Positions 33,504 through 43,809 of a stretch of 64,000 nucleotides of DNA are shown here, piece by piece; position 1 is the stretch's first letter, and every line of letters begins with the position of its first letter. The DNA comes from Ottelia alismoides. Taxonomy: Eukaryota > Streptophyta > Magnoliopsida > Alismatales > Hydrocharitaceae. The DNA is taken from assembly GCA_037367405.1 (NCBI GenBank), contig JAZKJV010006945.1, forward strand, positions 186,001 through 250,000, given 5' to 3'. The notes below the pieces were generated by a model, which was not told the DNA's origin, did no database searches, and saw only the letters and a list, made by a program, of their open reading frames with translations. The translations under genes were made by a program, and so were the position numbers.

Positions 33504-34109
33504 TAGCTTCAAGCCCCAAAAATTCCACCCCCAGTTCACCTCTACCTTTCTCCCCAGCTTTGGTCGTGACAAGACCCCTAGCACTGCCCTGCCTCTTTCC
33601 TCTATCGATGCAACTGCCTCAGTCTCCCCAAGTAGCCTCCCGCTCCTAGCTCCTCTAACCCGACACCGAGCCACTAGGGGTCACCTCCACCACCTCCTAC
33701 AAGAGCAGCACCAACGGAGCCCCAAGGACTCTACCTTCAGTTGCATGCATCGTTCCTCCAGAAAGAGAAGAGCATGGGCTTGTAATCGGAGCCGCAACGC
33801 CTACCCGCCCCACATCTCCAGTCAGTTTTAGAACCCCCATCCCATTTACTTCACTACTCGGACCTCCGAATAAGCCCGACCCGAGAAGACCAAAACTGCC
33901 CCACCTCAGCAAAAAAAACCCTTCCCTCCATATGAGGATCGACTGGTCCCTAAAATTAGGGTTTTTGCAACTCTCGGCAGAACCTTATCCCGCAAGTCAC
34001 GTGATGTAACTGCCTTTGACCTCTAAAAATCTCGCGCTGAAGATTTCGTCAGTGAGGCATGCGAAAGCCACCCTCCCCCATCGACCGCTCCTGGAAGGAG
34101 CTGTCGATG
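33504..34109. other. Unassigned sequence, other side of the copia-type insertion
   Basis: Continuation of the 29131-30670 sequence. C-rich on the + strand; minus frames are Gly/Leu/Ser-rich without a diagnostic motif. Confidence 0.25.
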
Positions 34110-34520
34110 GGGAACGATCTATGGTTCACATGCCAACATTCAGATCCATAGAGCATAGCAGGTCTCACAGTTGCTTTGTAAATATTTCCTTTGATTTTCA
34201 AAGGATTTTTTTTATCACAAAGAACACTAGAGGCTCCTCTCCACTTTAGCCAACCTGCATTTATTCTATTTGTAACATCTTCATCAATTTCTCCATCATG
34301 TTGCAAAATAGATCCCAAGTATCTAAAAGAATCTCTCTTCTGAATGTTATCATCACCGATCCTAACATCCATTCCTTCACCATTGCTTCCATCAAAAGAA
34401 CACTCCATATTTTCAGTCTTAGCCCTACTTATACGAAATCCTTTAGTTTCCAAAGCATGTCTCGAGACCTCAAGTTTCTCATTTACTTCATCTCTTGCCT
34501 CATCATCAATCAACACAATA
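34110..34520 (-). pseudogene. RTE-like LINE reverse transcriptase C-terminal fragment
   Basis: The minus frame beginning at 34516 reads VLIDDEARDEVNEKL, LETKGFRISRAKTENMECSF, DSFRYLGSILQHDGEIDEDV, RINAGWLKWRGASSVLCDKK and RPAMLYGSECWHVNHR. This is the conserved region after the catalytic site of plant RTE-like non-LTR retrotransposons. The similarity stops sharply after HVNHR near 34112. The remaining LINE C terminus is missing here but is the part present at 41595 and 47555. Confidence 0.85.
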
Positions 34521-34529
34521 TCACTATTA

Positions 34530-35413
34530 TGTGAAGGGAAAATACATATTATTTATGAAAACCCTAACCCTAGGGTGTTTATATAGAACTCCCAATACAA
34601 ACGAATTCCAAAGAAAAATAGATGCTTATTAATTTATTCCTAATTTGTCTATAGAAATCCTTTATATACAAGGTACTTGTGTTCTTCATAAATCAACATG
34701 GAATGTAGATCTTTTTTATTATATATTTCTTACATGGTATCAAATTCCCTTCCACTCTACCTCGATAGCCACCACCACCACCACCACCAAGTTCATCAAT
34801 GACCACCTCCAACGCTCCAACTCCTCTTACGAGTTCTCCAAGATACATCTCCTTCTCCAACACGACTGCTTCAAGCATCTGTATTAGCAGTTATCCAGCT
34901 GCATTTCCATATCTAAAGTAATGGCATCTGTGCTGCATTTCATGTCTATGGAAGCGGTTTCAAAACCACATCTATATCTCCATATAGCGGCCTCCAAGTC
35001 CCATCTCTATCTCTGAATTAGCAACCTCGGAGCTGCATCTCTATATACATGACAGGGGTCTCCAAGCCACATCTCAATCCTCAAAGTTGCAGCTTCAAAC
35101 CACATCTCCTCCTTCAAAATATCTATCTTTGAGATGCATCTTTAATGCCAAATTGGCAATGTTCCATCTTACAAACTCAAGTTGGTTTCACACCAATTTT
35201 AGTTAGAGGGTTGCCTGCTATATTAGTTCCATATCATTGTTGGTATTTATAGTCATCGTATCTAATGGCTTTGGCAGCTATAGTTTTTTATTATTCATAT
35301 TTATTCCTAATTTGGCTATTGTAGTCCTATTTATTCTGAAGACACGAGGTATTTTGTGTTCTTCAAATAATCAACAAGAAATGTAAATTTCCTTTATTCT
35401 ATATTTTCTCACA
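34530..35413 (+). mobile_element. Miniature LTR element (TRIM-like)
   Basis: Two direct repeats, about 34622-34734 and 35290-35413, share TTTATTCCTAATTTG, GTGTTCTTCA, AATCAACA and GAAATGTA-type blocks and end TTCTTACA and TTCTCACA. TGGTATCAAATTCC follows the first at 34735, in primer-site position. The spacer of about 0.55 kb is non-coding and made of irregular CATCTCTATAT and AGCTGCAT repeats. The outer start of each terminal repeat and the target duplication were not fixed; the left limit is approximate. Confidence 0.55.
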
Positions 35414-35590
35414 ATAGGCGCATATTCAAGTCAGCATGTGGCTCATAGGAACTGAAAGTGTCCAAAGACACTTTTTCTTATAGTAACATCCTATTGATTT
35501 GGTATATTATCAAATTTGATTTTTTTCTTATAGTAACTCTGTTGACTTGGTGAAATGTCGATTTTAACTTTGGGATTATATCATTTTTAG

Positions 35591-38428
35591 GAGAAGCTGC
35601 ACAATGCTGTTGTACTGTCTGATGTTGTACAATCATGTCATGTCTCAACTGTTGGCAAGTGCGGAAAAGAGACAAAAGACTCTAGTGACCAAAAGACATC
35701 AGTGCAAACAAAAGTATCATCAAAGCAAAGAAAAGTGAAAGCTATTCAGTCCTCAAATCTTGCCTTTAAGAACAAAATCAGAAAATCGGAGGTGCTGCCT
35801 GCTCATGGAATTCTCAAGATCTCAAACAAAACATCTCCAAATGAGGTTAAAAACTCTGACAAGTATCACCCATCCAATACCCTGAATCATGGTCGTTCCA
35901 AACGAACTAAGAGACATGTCAGTTTTTCAGACCAAAACGACATCATTGGACAAAAGAAAGGAAGTTCTGTGAAACTTTCTGATGTCCTAGTTGTGTCGGC
36001 TGCAGCAGAAAAATCTGGCATGGTCAATGAGACCAAAAATAATGGTATGACAGAATCTGCAGATGATATACATCAATCCTCTCTTGAAATCACAGAGTTC
36101 TCTCGTGAGGATCAAACATCCCCCACAGCACTTACTATGACCCCCACTGAGCCTTTGACTAAGCACAAATCAGTCACAACCGTGGATCATTTGGTAGATC
36201 TAAACCATTCTCCTTATGGAGGTACCAGTTCTCCGTTTCTGGAACAGGGTGGTCCAATTCCATTTGCGAGTGATGTAGGTGCTGGGTGCTCTAGTATACT
36301 AGGCAACATTACAAGAGATAGCGATGGTTCAATTATGGGACATCTTTTAGGTGAAAGGACGCAAATGAGGTCCTGTCCAAGCAGAATGATAAGTTCTAAT
36401 GATTACCCTAGTATGATGAACTCCTCATGGTCCACTAGCACCCTGGGACGGGTTTCGTCCGAACTTTGCATGCCAAGAATGACACCTGACAACGGTCAAT
36501 TGAATCAGTATGTAAGTCATGGTAAAGATGGTTTTAGTGTTGTTTCTCAGGTTGAGTCATCGCAGCATCAACTAATGGGAAGAGTATGTTCTTCCATGCC
36601 AGGAATACAACTATGCCCGAATGGCCTTGAAATTAAGAATCCAACTCTTGCATTTCAGGGGAGGTGCAATAATGGCAACTTTATTGGTTTGCCTCTTAAT
36701 TCACAGGGGGAGTTCATTCAGTGGCATGATAAAGATAAACAGCTGTCAGAAAATCCAAACCGGTTCATAGTTTCTGAGAGTAACTGTATGCAAAATTCAA
36801 TTGAATATTGGAATAACGTAGAATGGCTAACAAACAAAGGCAAATTCTCTGATACTTTTGCCCATTTGAAAGAGAAAGTGGGTCAATTACCTGATCCACG
36901 GGTTCTGCATGTAAATATGGGCCGGTATCAAGAGCCATTACCTACACATGATCACCAGGTAAGTTACTTGGACCAGGGATCAACTGGAATATATTACAAT
37001 CCGTGTAGGAAGACAAATGGAATAGATAGTCAGCATGATGTTCGGTTCATTCAAATTGAAGGACACTTGCAGAATGGCTTTCAGCCCACTAGCCGGCCAA
37101 CAGTGCGCCTGATGGGAAAAGATGTTGCCATTGGCGAAAATAGTGGAAATTTCCAACGATTTCTCACAGGAAAGGAATGGGCGGACAAGGAAATAATAGT
37201 TCACAGAAGACACGATGAAGAAGTTCGAAAATTGTTTTCACAACCAAATCTAATAGATGACCGGTCATGTGGTTTTGTAAAAAATGATATATTATGTTCT
37301 ATGGACAGTGGGAGGACTTATCCAAGCATCTACGACATGATATCGAAGTATGATCATATAAATGGTGGGCCTCAATGGACTGCTCGAAATGCAATCTCAA
37401 TCGACAAAGGTCATGCATCCAATTTAGTGTCATTCGCAAATCATCCTACCACTATGTTGGTGAGAAATGATCATACGATTGAGCCATCTAAGTTAATGGA
37501 CACATCAGTTCGTTACGATTTATGCATGCAAAATCCACCAAGCCTTGGTCAATACCAACGTGATCGAGTTCTGTTTCCTGATGAAAGTCATTACAGGAAA
37601 ACAAATGCAGATCAAGATGGCAAATATCAAGAATGTGTAAACTTAGCTGATGACATTTCCCAAACCATGCCACTGTGGTTGGATAATGTGAGGTCACAGA
37701 GGAATTTTCAGGATGCTTCTCCTTATCCCAAGTTGCATCCAAAATATCGTCTCTTTGGAATGCCGGAGTCTGATGTCTATCGTTTTGCTGATCCATCTCA
37801 CTCGATGGAGTTTGCGAACAGTTCCACTGCCTATGGTTTTTCCCCTATCATTACAACAGTAGATGCTCCTTCAAGTTCTCCTTTCATGAAGTTGCAGTCT
37901 AATACTGCAATGAATTATGATCAGCAACACATATGGAGAGCTGACGTCAGTATACGACCGGGATTTTCTTATCTTCGTGATCTAAATCAGGCTACAAGAA
38001 CAAAAAGGAGAATCCCCTCGGAAATAGATGAGCTCATGAGGGCCCCAAAGAAACCAAATTCAGTGATGCTTTCTGAACCAGGACCACAGGGTGCCATTCG
38101 AGATGGTTTGTACATACATCGTTTAACACAATGCTCGTCTACTCCAATTGATTTCCATGGCTATGGAAACAAAGTTGTTGGCATACATGACACTGCAAAA
38201 GATAGCCCTCTGAATATTTCAGGATCTGATTCTCCGAAACCAGAGGACGGATCGTGGTCAGTGCCCACTAAACTCAGTGCTGGGGTAAGGCACATTCTCC
38301 GGCCAGGCCGGAATGTCGATCCGGGTAATTCCATTCCAGTGCATTCAACAGTACCTTTTGTTGTTGGATCAAGTTCTGGGAGGATCCACGAGCCTCAGAG
38401 TAAATCAGCAAAGATTTACCAGTTCTAA
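35591..38428 (+). CDS. HAPLESS 8-like protein, coding exon 3 (main exon)
   Basis: Encodes residues 126-1070 and the stop codon. The acceptor is TATCATTTTTAG before GAG AAG; the frame is open for 945 codons. The first in-frame GTG at 35702 is internal, not a start. Visible parts: EKLHNAVVLSDV; basic KQRKVK; RSKRTKRHVSFSD (about residues 227-239), whose RHVSF fits the RVxF class of PP1-docking motifs; a long Ser/Asn-rich, probably disordered middle; TVRLMGKDV at about 629-637, the motif that suggests the HAP8-like family; and a Pro/Ser-rich end closing KSAKIYQF. No catalytic domain or membrane segment is seen. The last 193 codons are duplicated at 43810-44388. No stop or frameshift breaks it, so the gene looks functional despite its intron. 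Confidence 0.85.
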   Translation, partial: EKLHNAVVLSDVVQSCHVSTVGKCGKETKDSSDQKTSVQTKVSSKQRKVKAIQSSNLAFKNKIRKSEVLPAHGILKISNKTSPNEVKNSDKYHPSNTLNHGRSKRTKRHVSFSDQNDIIGQKKGSSVKLSDVLVVSAAAEKSGMVNETKNNGMTESADDIHQSSLEITEFSREDQTSPTALTMTPTEPLTKHKSVTTVDHLVDLNHSPYGGTSSPFLEQGGPIPFASDVGAGCSSILGNITRDSDGSIMGHLLGERTQMRSCPSRMISSNDYPSMMNSSWSTSTLGRVSSELCMPRMTPDNGQLNQYVSHGKDGFSVVSQVESSQHQLMGRVCSSMPGIQLCPNGLEIKNPTLAFQGRCNNGNFIGLPLNSQGEFIQWHDKDKQLSENPNRFIVSESNCMQNSIEYWNNVEWLTNKGKFSDTFAHLKEKVGQLPDPRVLHVNMGRYQEPLPTHDHQVSYLDQGSTGIYYNPCRKTNGIDSQHDVRFIQIEGHLQNGFQPTSRPTVRLMGKDVAIGENSGNFQRFLTGKEWADKEIIVHRRHDEEVRKLFSQPNLIDDRSCGFVKNDILCSMDSGRTYPSIYDMISKYDHINGGPQWTARNAISIDKGHASNLVSFANHPTTMLVRNDHTIEPSKLMDTSVRYDLCMQNPPSLGQYQRDRVLFPDESHYRKTNADQDGKYQECVNLADDISQTMPLWLDNVRSQRNFQDASPYPKLHPKYRLFGMPESDVYRFADPSHSMEFANSSTAYGFSPIITTVDAPSSSPFMKLQSNTAMNYDQQHIWRADVSIRPGFSYLRDLNQATRTKRRIPSEIDELMRAPKKPNSVMLSEPGPQGAIRDGLYIHRLTQCSSTPIDFHGYGNKVVGIHDTAKDSPLNISGSDSPKPEDGSWSVPTKLSAGVRHILRPGRNVDPGNSIPVHSTVPFVVGSSSGRIHEPQSKSAKIYQF

Positions 38429-38904
38429 GGTGTGTTTACAGTGCTTCAGTAACCCAACAAGTTTAGCTAAATTTAGGTAAGTCAGATTTTGCTGTTGGCT
38501 CATCTTGATAGGCTTTGCTTCATCTAGTTGATCTAGTATTTTATTTAATGTATGTACTTATACCGTGTACACATTTTTCTGTTTATGCCATCTTTGTTGC
38601 TTCATGCTTGATATCAGGAAATGCCATGTGATATGTTCTTTTAAAATTCCAATATAAAAGACATTATTAATGAATTTTCGAAAATTAAAACTATAATATC
38701 AGAAAGCTTTCTGCCTTTTTTGGTAGCACATATAAAACTTTATGTAAGGGGAAAACATCTTATTATTGCTTGTCTACATGAGTTTCAATACTCTTTTCTG
38801 GTAACGATATTTGCAACGGCAATCCAAGGATGATATCACTAAAAAAAGATGAATAGAGAAGAAAGAACAGTAGAAGGAAGAGAGTACTGCGGAATCAAGA
38901 TAAA
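38429..38904 (+). other. 3' UTR and downstream flank of the HAPLESS 8-like gene
   Basis: AT-rich sequence after the TAA stop. Possible polyadenylation contexts include TTTTATTTAATGTATG (about 38540) and AATATAAAAGAC (about 38650). The whole stretch is copied at 44389-44864 by the tandem duplication. The end of the transcript is not visible. Confidence 0.4.
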
Positions 38905-39100
38905 TGTTGGAAAATAAAAAGTGATTTGAATAGTAGCAATAGCAATAAGTCACTCTTTCTTGAGAGATATATTTATATTTCCCTGTTCTATTTATTATTT
39001 ATCTATTTTGTCTCTATGTAATTTGCCCACCATGGTTTCTCCTCTATATATAAGAGAACCTTATGCCCTCATGATTAAACAGTTCATCATTATATTTCCA
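38905..39100 (+). repeat. 5' LTR of copia remnant, copy A
   Basis: 196 bases from TGTTGGAAAATAAAAAG to ATATTTCCA. It holds CTCTATATATAAGAG, a TATA box. Copy B stands at 44865-45060 with three differences seen. Confidence 0.82.
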
Positions 39101-39102
39101 CA

Positions 39103-39114
39103 TGGTATCAGAGC
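39103..39114 (+). other. Primer-binding site of copia remnant, copy A
   Basis: TGGTATCAGAGC, complementary to the 3' end of plant initiator-Met tRNA, two bases after the LTR. Copy B is at 45063-45074. Confidence 0.88.
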
Positions 39115-39919
39115 GACGGTCCTATATCGGAGCTCTCCTACCCTAGTCCCCTTCCCCACCGTTGGCCTCTCCTCTCACCATCGCCACCCAGTAGCCCCTT
39201 CCCTTGTGGCAGCTCCATCCCTTTGTGTGGCACCTACGGCCTCTGTGCACAGTCGTGCGACACCTCCAGCCGTAGCGAGGCGTCCCCCCTTCACATTGCA
39301 GACCCCAGCGCAGTCCTTGTCACCACTCTAGCGTGTTGCAGCCTACCGTGCGGCCCTCCATGTAGCCACAACAGCTAGAAAACAAGCCGGGGGCAGCTAA
39401 GCTCGACATCCCTAAAACCTCAGGAAGACTTCCACGCCAAGACACTTCTTCTTGTCCCATCATCTTCTACAACTACAGCTCCGCCCCAGCTAGACAAAGG
39501 CATGTGAGTTCGCATATGAGTCGAAGCGCCTCGTCCTGCATTGCATACACGGGTGAAGGTGCACACATCAGCTCCAGTGGCTCTGCGCGGTGGTCACAAC
39601 CACACCTTGCAACCCCTCTTGACCCCCAATGACCCTCGCAACCCCTAGCAAGATCGTTCTTGCCATCTATGGCACCCGCATTAGCCGTTGCACCTTCCGA
39701 GATCTTCCAACGGCTTGATTTTGGATCGTTACTGGTGAAATCAGACCTTTAGATTCATCTATGTGCCCTTAGAGCACTCATACGGTTGATGGAAATGGTT
39801 GTGGCATGAGTCTGCCTACACAACCGATTCCCCATATATTCTTATAGACTTATTTGCTTCAGTCTGCATCCCTAATCATGTATGTTTCCGACCTCTTTAT
39901 CATCATGTCAGAAATCAAG

Positions 39920-40980
39920 TGTGGCTTCTCCTCATCTAGTGCTTTCAATGGACCAATGCCCATCATAAGGATGAATGGCACCTATTATGAGTTATGGTCT
40001 ATATAGTTTATGAAACAGATGCAATGCAACAACAAGGAGCACATTTTGACGAAGCATGAGCCGGCTGGCAAGACTAGGGTGAGTGCTTCATGGAGGCAAG
40101 TTGATGCTTACGCACGCGTATGGCTATCTCATACTTGCACCACATAGACAACCAATGATATCTTGCATCAACTCACTGCCAAAGCAATGCGTGGTATCCT
40201 TTCCACCACTTATGGTCATGCGAATGAGACCAAGATCCTGCATCTACAATGTGACATTTTCACGATCGGACAGAGTGGGTGTCCTCTACACATCTTCTTC
40301 TCTTCGCTTTGGGACATGTTCAATAAGTTGCATAGCTTTATGTCCGTGACCACATCTATTGAGCAGTAGATGGTATACAGGAATGCCACAATAGTCCAAG
40401 TTGTTCTAGAAGCTCTTGATTATAAGTATGATGCAACATGCACCCAGCTTCTCAAGGGTGCATCTATACCTCAGATGGAGGAAACTAAATTAGACTTAGT
40501 AGGATCACAATCCCATCTACTGTCACCATTCAGACCTCTACGATGGCCGCATCAAGAGAAAGAGAAGATAAATCTAAGTTCAAAGGGTGCGCTGCATGTG
40601 ACAGAGGAGGCAGACGTCAGCATGGATCATGCATTATTATCATCGTCCTGATCATCTGGAGGAGACCCGCTACCTGAAGCATAGCTACCCTGCATATGCT
40701 CATGTGGTCGAGAAGGTTGACTGTTGATCAGAAGTTGGACGATATTGTCTTCCATCTGAGGGAGATTATGACTCCTACTACCACTACTGCCAGTGCTCCT
40801 ACAGTCCATTTTAATGTTGCTGCCTCAACCACAACCTCTTCTAGCACTTTAAGTATAGCTTATGCCCTTACCAGTTTTCACAAGGCAACCATGATAAAGT
40901 GGATCATGGATTCTAGTGCATCTCATTATTTGTGTAGCGACAAAGCTCAGTTCGCATCGTATTGTATGTACCTCTAGGAA
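39920..40980 (+). pseudogene. Copia gag and protease remnant, copy A
   Basis: MNGTYYELWSI is followed by an in-frame TAG at about 40003, then FMKQMQCNN. HQLTAKAMRGILST and LHIFFSSLWDMFNKL-type gag text continues to 40370 (stop). After a low-similarity part, AYALTSFHKATMIKWIMDSSASHYLCSD (40853-40940) is the protease region, with DSSA in place of DSGA. The stop and the Gly-to-Ser change are shared with copy B. Confidence 0.75.
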
Positions 40981-41089
40981 GATCAATTGTCATTGCAACA
41001 AGGACTCATTCCCTTATTACACGACATGGGGATTTGTTTGACATTGTCTCTGCATCTACAAAATATGTTTCATTGACATGTTCTTTCTA

Positions 41090-41590
41090 TGAATTTATTG
41101 TCTATTAGTAATATCACTTAGAATTTGCATTATTGTACCATATTGACCCCTCTTCTCTGATTTTTCAAGACATACCCATGGACATGATAATTGGATGTGT
41201 ACACGAGAAAGGGATTCTTTATTGACTGGTCCAGACTCCATATGTTGGTGCTTCTTCCATTCCCACTGGATCAGTCTCTCTATACATGTGACATCTTCGA
41301 TTTGGTCACCTTCCTCCGCAAAAGTCGTGTCATGTCCTACAGATCTCTTCTCGGTCTGCCTTTCAATACGAGACATGCCAACTTGGGAAGCATCACCAAT
41401 CTAGTTTTCCAGTTTATCAGAGTTGTGGTAGCAATACTTTATTTAAGCTTTTTATATTTGATATTCGAGGTACTAGACATGCTTTTGACCATCAAGGACA
41501 TATTCTATTTTGTAGCAGTTGATGATTTTTCTAGATTAACATGGATTTTTCTTTCAAAAAACAAGTCTGAGGTTGGTTATGTTATTTAAT
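41090..41590 (+). pseudogene. Copia GAG-pre-integrase and integrase fragment, copy A
   Basis: HLRFGHLPPQKSRHV-type text near 41290-41340 and DIFYFVAVDDFSRLTWIFLSKNKSE at 41497-41571 (the first Asp block of integrase), spread over two frames. Confidence 0.75.
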
Positions 41591-41594
41591 CATG

Positions 41595-41940
41595 TACAAA
41601 GTAGCCGCGAGACCTGCTATGCTATATGTGTTGAATGTTGGCATGTGAATCATAGACATGTGTAGAGAATGACAGTAACGGAAATGAAAATGTTAAGGTG
41701 GATGTGTGGACACACATACGTAAAGATTAGATTCGGAATGATGCAGTCAGAAGGAAATTTGGTGTAGCTCCAATCGAGGATAATATGCGAGAAAATCTCT
41801 TAAGGTGGTTTGGCCATTTGCAAAGGAGGTCAGTTGATGCACCTGTGAGGAGGTGTGAGTTTTGGTATGTTGAACTGGCTTAGAGATGACGAGGAATGCC
41901 CAAGAAGTGTTGGAATGAGAGTATACGAAGGGATCTATCA
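41595..41940 (+). pseudogene. RTE-like LINE C-terminal fragment, copy A
   Basis: Shifting frames give RPAMLY, ECWHVNHRHV, EMKMLRWMCGHT, VGVAPIEDNMRENLLRWFGHL and RRSVDAPVRR, the usual end of plant RTE-like LINE proteins. It begins where the minus-strand fragment at 34110 ends, with about 60 bases of overlap. It joins copia on the left and gypsy on the right. Confidence 0.8.
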
Positions 41941-41944
41941 GAGC

Positions 41945-43804
41945 AGTGGTACCCCGCTACATACATTTGTAGTATTATAGTTCGGATTGCATTAATTCTC
42001 GGATATCGACAATCCTCTGATTTGTTGCGAGTCCGAAAGGGAAATATGACATTCAAATTCAACGACCGCAGATGTCACCAATTGCAACTAATTTCCATAC
42101 TGTATTCCAAGAAGAGAAAAAGCACTGTTAAAAATATATGCAACATCAACTATTAATGGTATCAGTTCTTACATAGAACTATGGCATCCTGAACCGATGT
42201 TTCTATGTTTTAGTTGATTCTAGAGCGATGAATGAACTTCGAGTTCTAGCTTCAGTAGGTAGAGCTGCATATGCCCTAGATCATCCTTGTCACATTAATG
42301 GCCAGGTGACTGGTTGTTCATCATAAGACTAATAGTCATAGAGTTACAAATGTTGATTGGTGGACATGAGACAATAGCAGACTATCTGCTACTACAGCTC
42401 GAATAGTTTGACCTGGTACTTTGCATTGATTGGTTGTCAGCTCATCCTCCCTAGGTAATTAATTCATGAAGATGGTTGTATTCAGGATTCCAGACTTACC
42501 TGAGTTTACCATTAACGGTACATTACATGACTCCAAAATGGAGTATATCTCAGTATTGAGAGCTCAGTGACTGGTTGATCAGGGATGTGATTCATATCTA
42601 GCAATTGTCTGAGAGACATCTGATGGAGAGCCGATGGCTCAGGACACCACGATAGTGTCAGATTATCCTAATGTGTTCTCTAATGATTTGTCAAGTTTAC
42701 CACCTGAAAAAGAGATTGGTTTCGTGATTATATAACTACCATATACACAACCAATCTCGATGACTCCGTACCGCATGGCATCCACCAAGTTGACAAAGTT
42801 GAAGGTGCAGTTACATGAGTTACTTGACGTGAGTTTCGTAAGACCGAGCACTACACTTTGAGGTGTTCCCGTCCTTTTTGTTAGGAAGAAGAACGGATCG
42901 ATGAGATTACGCATAGATTACAGACAACTAAATAAGAAAAACGGTAAAGAACCGTTATCTTCTATCATGTATCGATGACTTGTTTGATCAACTACATGGA
43001 TCTTCGATGTTTTCAAAGATCGATCCCCGATCTGGCTACCATCAACATAGGATTTGAGAGTCGAATATTCCAACAACAGCATTCAGGACTTGATATGGAC
43101 ACTACAAATTTTGTCTGATAACATTTGGGCTCACAAAAACACATGCAACATTCATGGACATGATGAACAAGATTTTCCGTCCATACTTCGACAAGTTTGC
43201 GATTATGTTCATCAACGATGTTCTGATATATTCTCGAAATAAGTGGAATCATGCAAAGATCTAAAGATACTCCTTGACACACTTTAAGAGCATAAGTTGT
43301 ATGCCAAGCTGAGTAAGTGTGAGTTCTTGTATTCCAGGCCTCATTCCTTGAGCATGTCATTTTGGAACAGGTATCACAGTTGACCCTGTGAAGATTGAGG
43401 TAGTCATGTCTTGAGAGCAACCCAAGACAATCACTTATATTCATAGCTTCCTTGAACTAGTGGCCTATTACATATGCCTTCTTGGTTGTTTTTCCCGAGT
43501 CATTCTTTTCCTGACATGATTGACACAGAAGAGAGATCCTTTCACATTTAGAATGATCCATGTAAACAAGCCTTCAGATACTGAAGGAAAGAATGAAGAC
43601 TGCGAATATTCTTGCACTTCCTTCAGGCACTCAGGATTTTCCAGTATATACAGATGCTTCTAGTGAATGTTTAGGAACAGTTCGAATGCAACAAGGTCAC
43701 GTGATTGCTTACGCATTGCGTCAGTTAAGACCGCATGAGTGGAATTACCCCATCTATGACATGGAGTTGGCGTCAATTGCATTTGCCTTAAAGATCTGGC
43801 ACCA
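41945..43804 (+). pseudogene. Ty3/gypsy fragment, copy A (protease region to RNase H)
   Basis: Similar to the minus-strand gypsy at 20031-24790 from its TATCAGA start. RT blocks: [17 protein letters not shown] at 42895-42935, [18 protein letters not shown] near 43120, [10 protein letters not shown] at 43208-43240, in which the first catalytic Asp is Asn (AAC at 43214-43216). RNase H begins [35 protein letters not shown] (43640-43750) and is cut at 43804 by unit B. Numerous stops. Confidence 0.85.
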
Positions 43805-43809
43805 CTATC

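Larger units (their letters stand above)
10758..35590 (+). other. Intron 2 of the HAPLESS 8-like gene, about 24.8 kb, filled with transposons
   Basis: The donor GTACAC at 10758 and the acceptor TTTTTAG ending at 35590 are both phase 0, so the Lys-rich end of exon 2 joins in frame to EKLHNAVVLSDV of exon 3. All material between that I can classify is mobile DNA in both orientations, apart from about 1.5 kb next to the donor. A small extra exon within this distance cannot be excluded by eye; a transcript read spanning 10757 to 35591 would settle it. Confidence 0.6.
38905..41590 (+). mobile_element. Copia element remnant, copy A
   Basis: 5' LTR (38905-39100), Met-tRNA primer site, gag, protease and the first part of integrase are present. 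The element breaks off at about 41590 within integrase, where LINE sequence follows; RT, RNase H and the 3' LTR are absent. Stops and shifts break gag and pol. Confidence 0.85.
37845..43804 (+). repeat. Tandem duplication, unit A (5960 bases)
   Basis: Contains the last 193 codons of the HAPLESS 8-like gene, its 3' flank, a dead copia element, an RTE-like LINE tail and a gypsy fragment up to RNase H. It is followed at 43805-43809 by CTATC, where gypsy sequence passes into the gene sequence of unit B. The same CTATC is found at 37845-37849 in the gene and 49768-49772 in the gypsy element, so the breakpoint shows 5 bases of microhomology. Confidence 0.93.

Noticed and set aside
34561..34578. Interstitial telomere-like repeat (AACCCTAACCCTAGGG)
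   Set aside because: Only two units are present, which is expected by chance and in plant promoters (telo-box).
35702..35704. GTG as a start codon of the 908-codon frame
   Set aside because: The frame is open further upstream to the splice acceptor at 35590, and the plant gene starts at the ATG at 10316.
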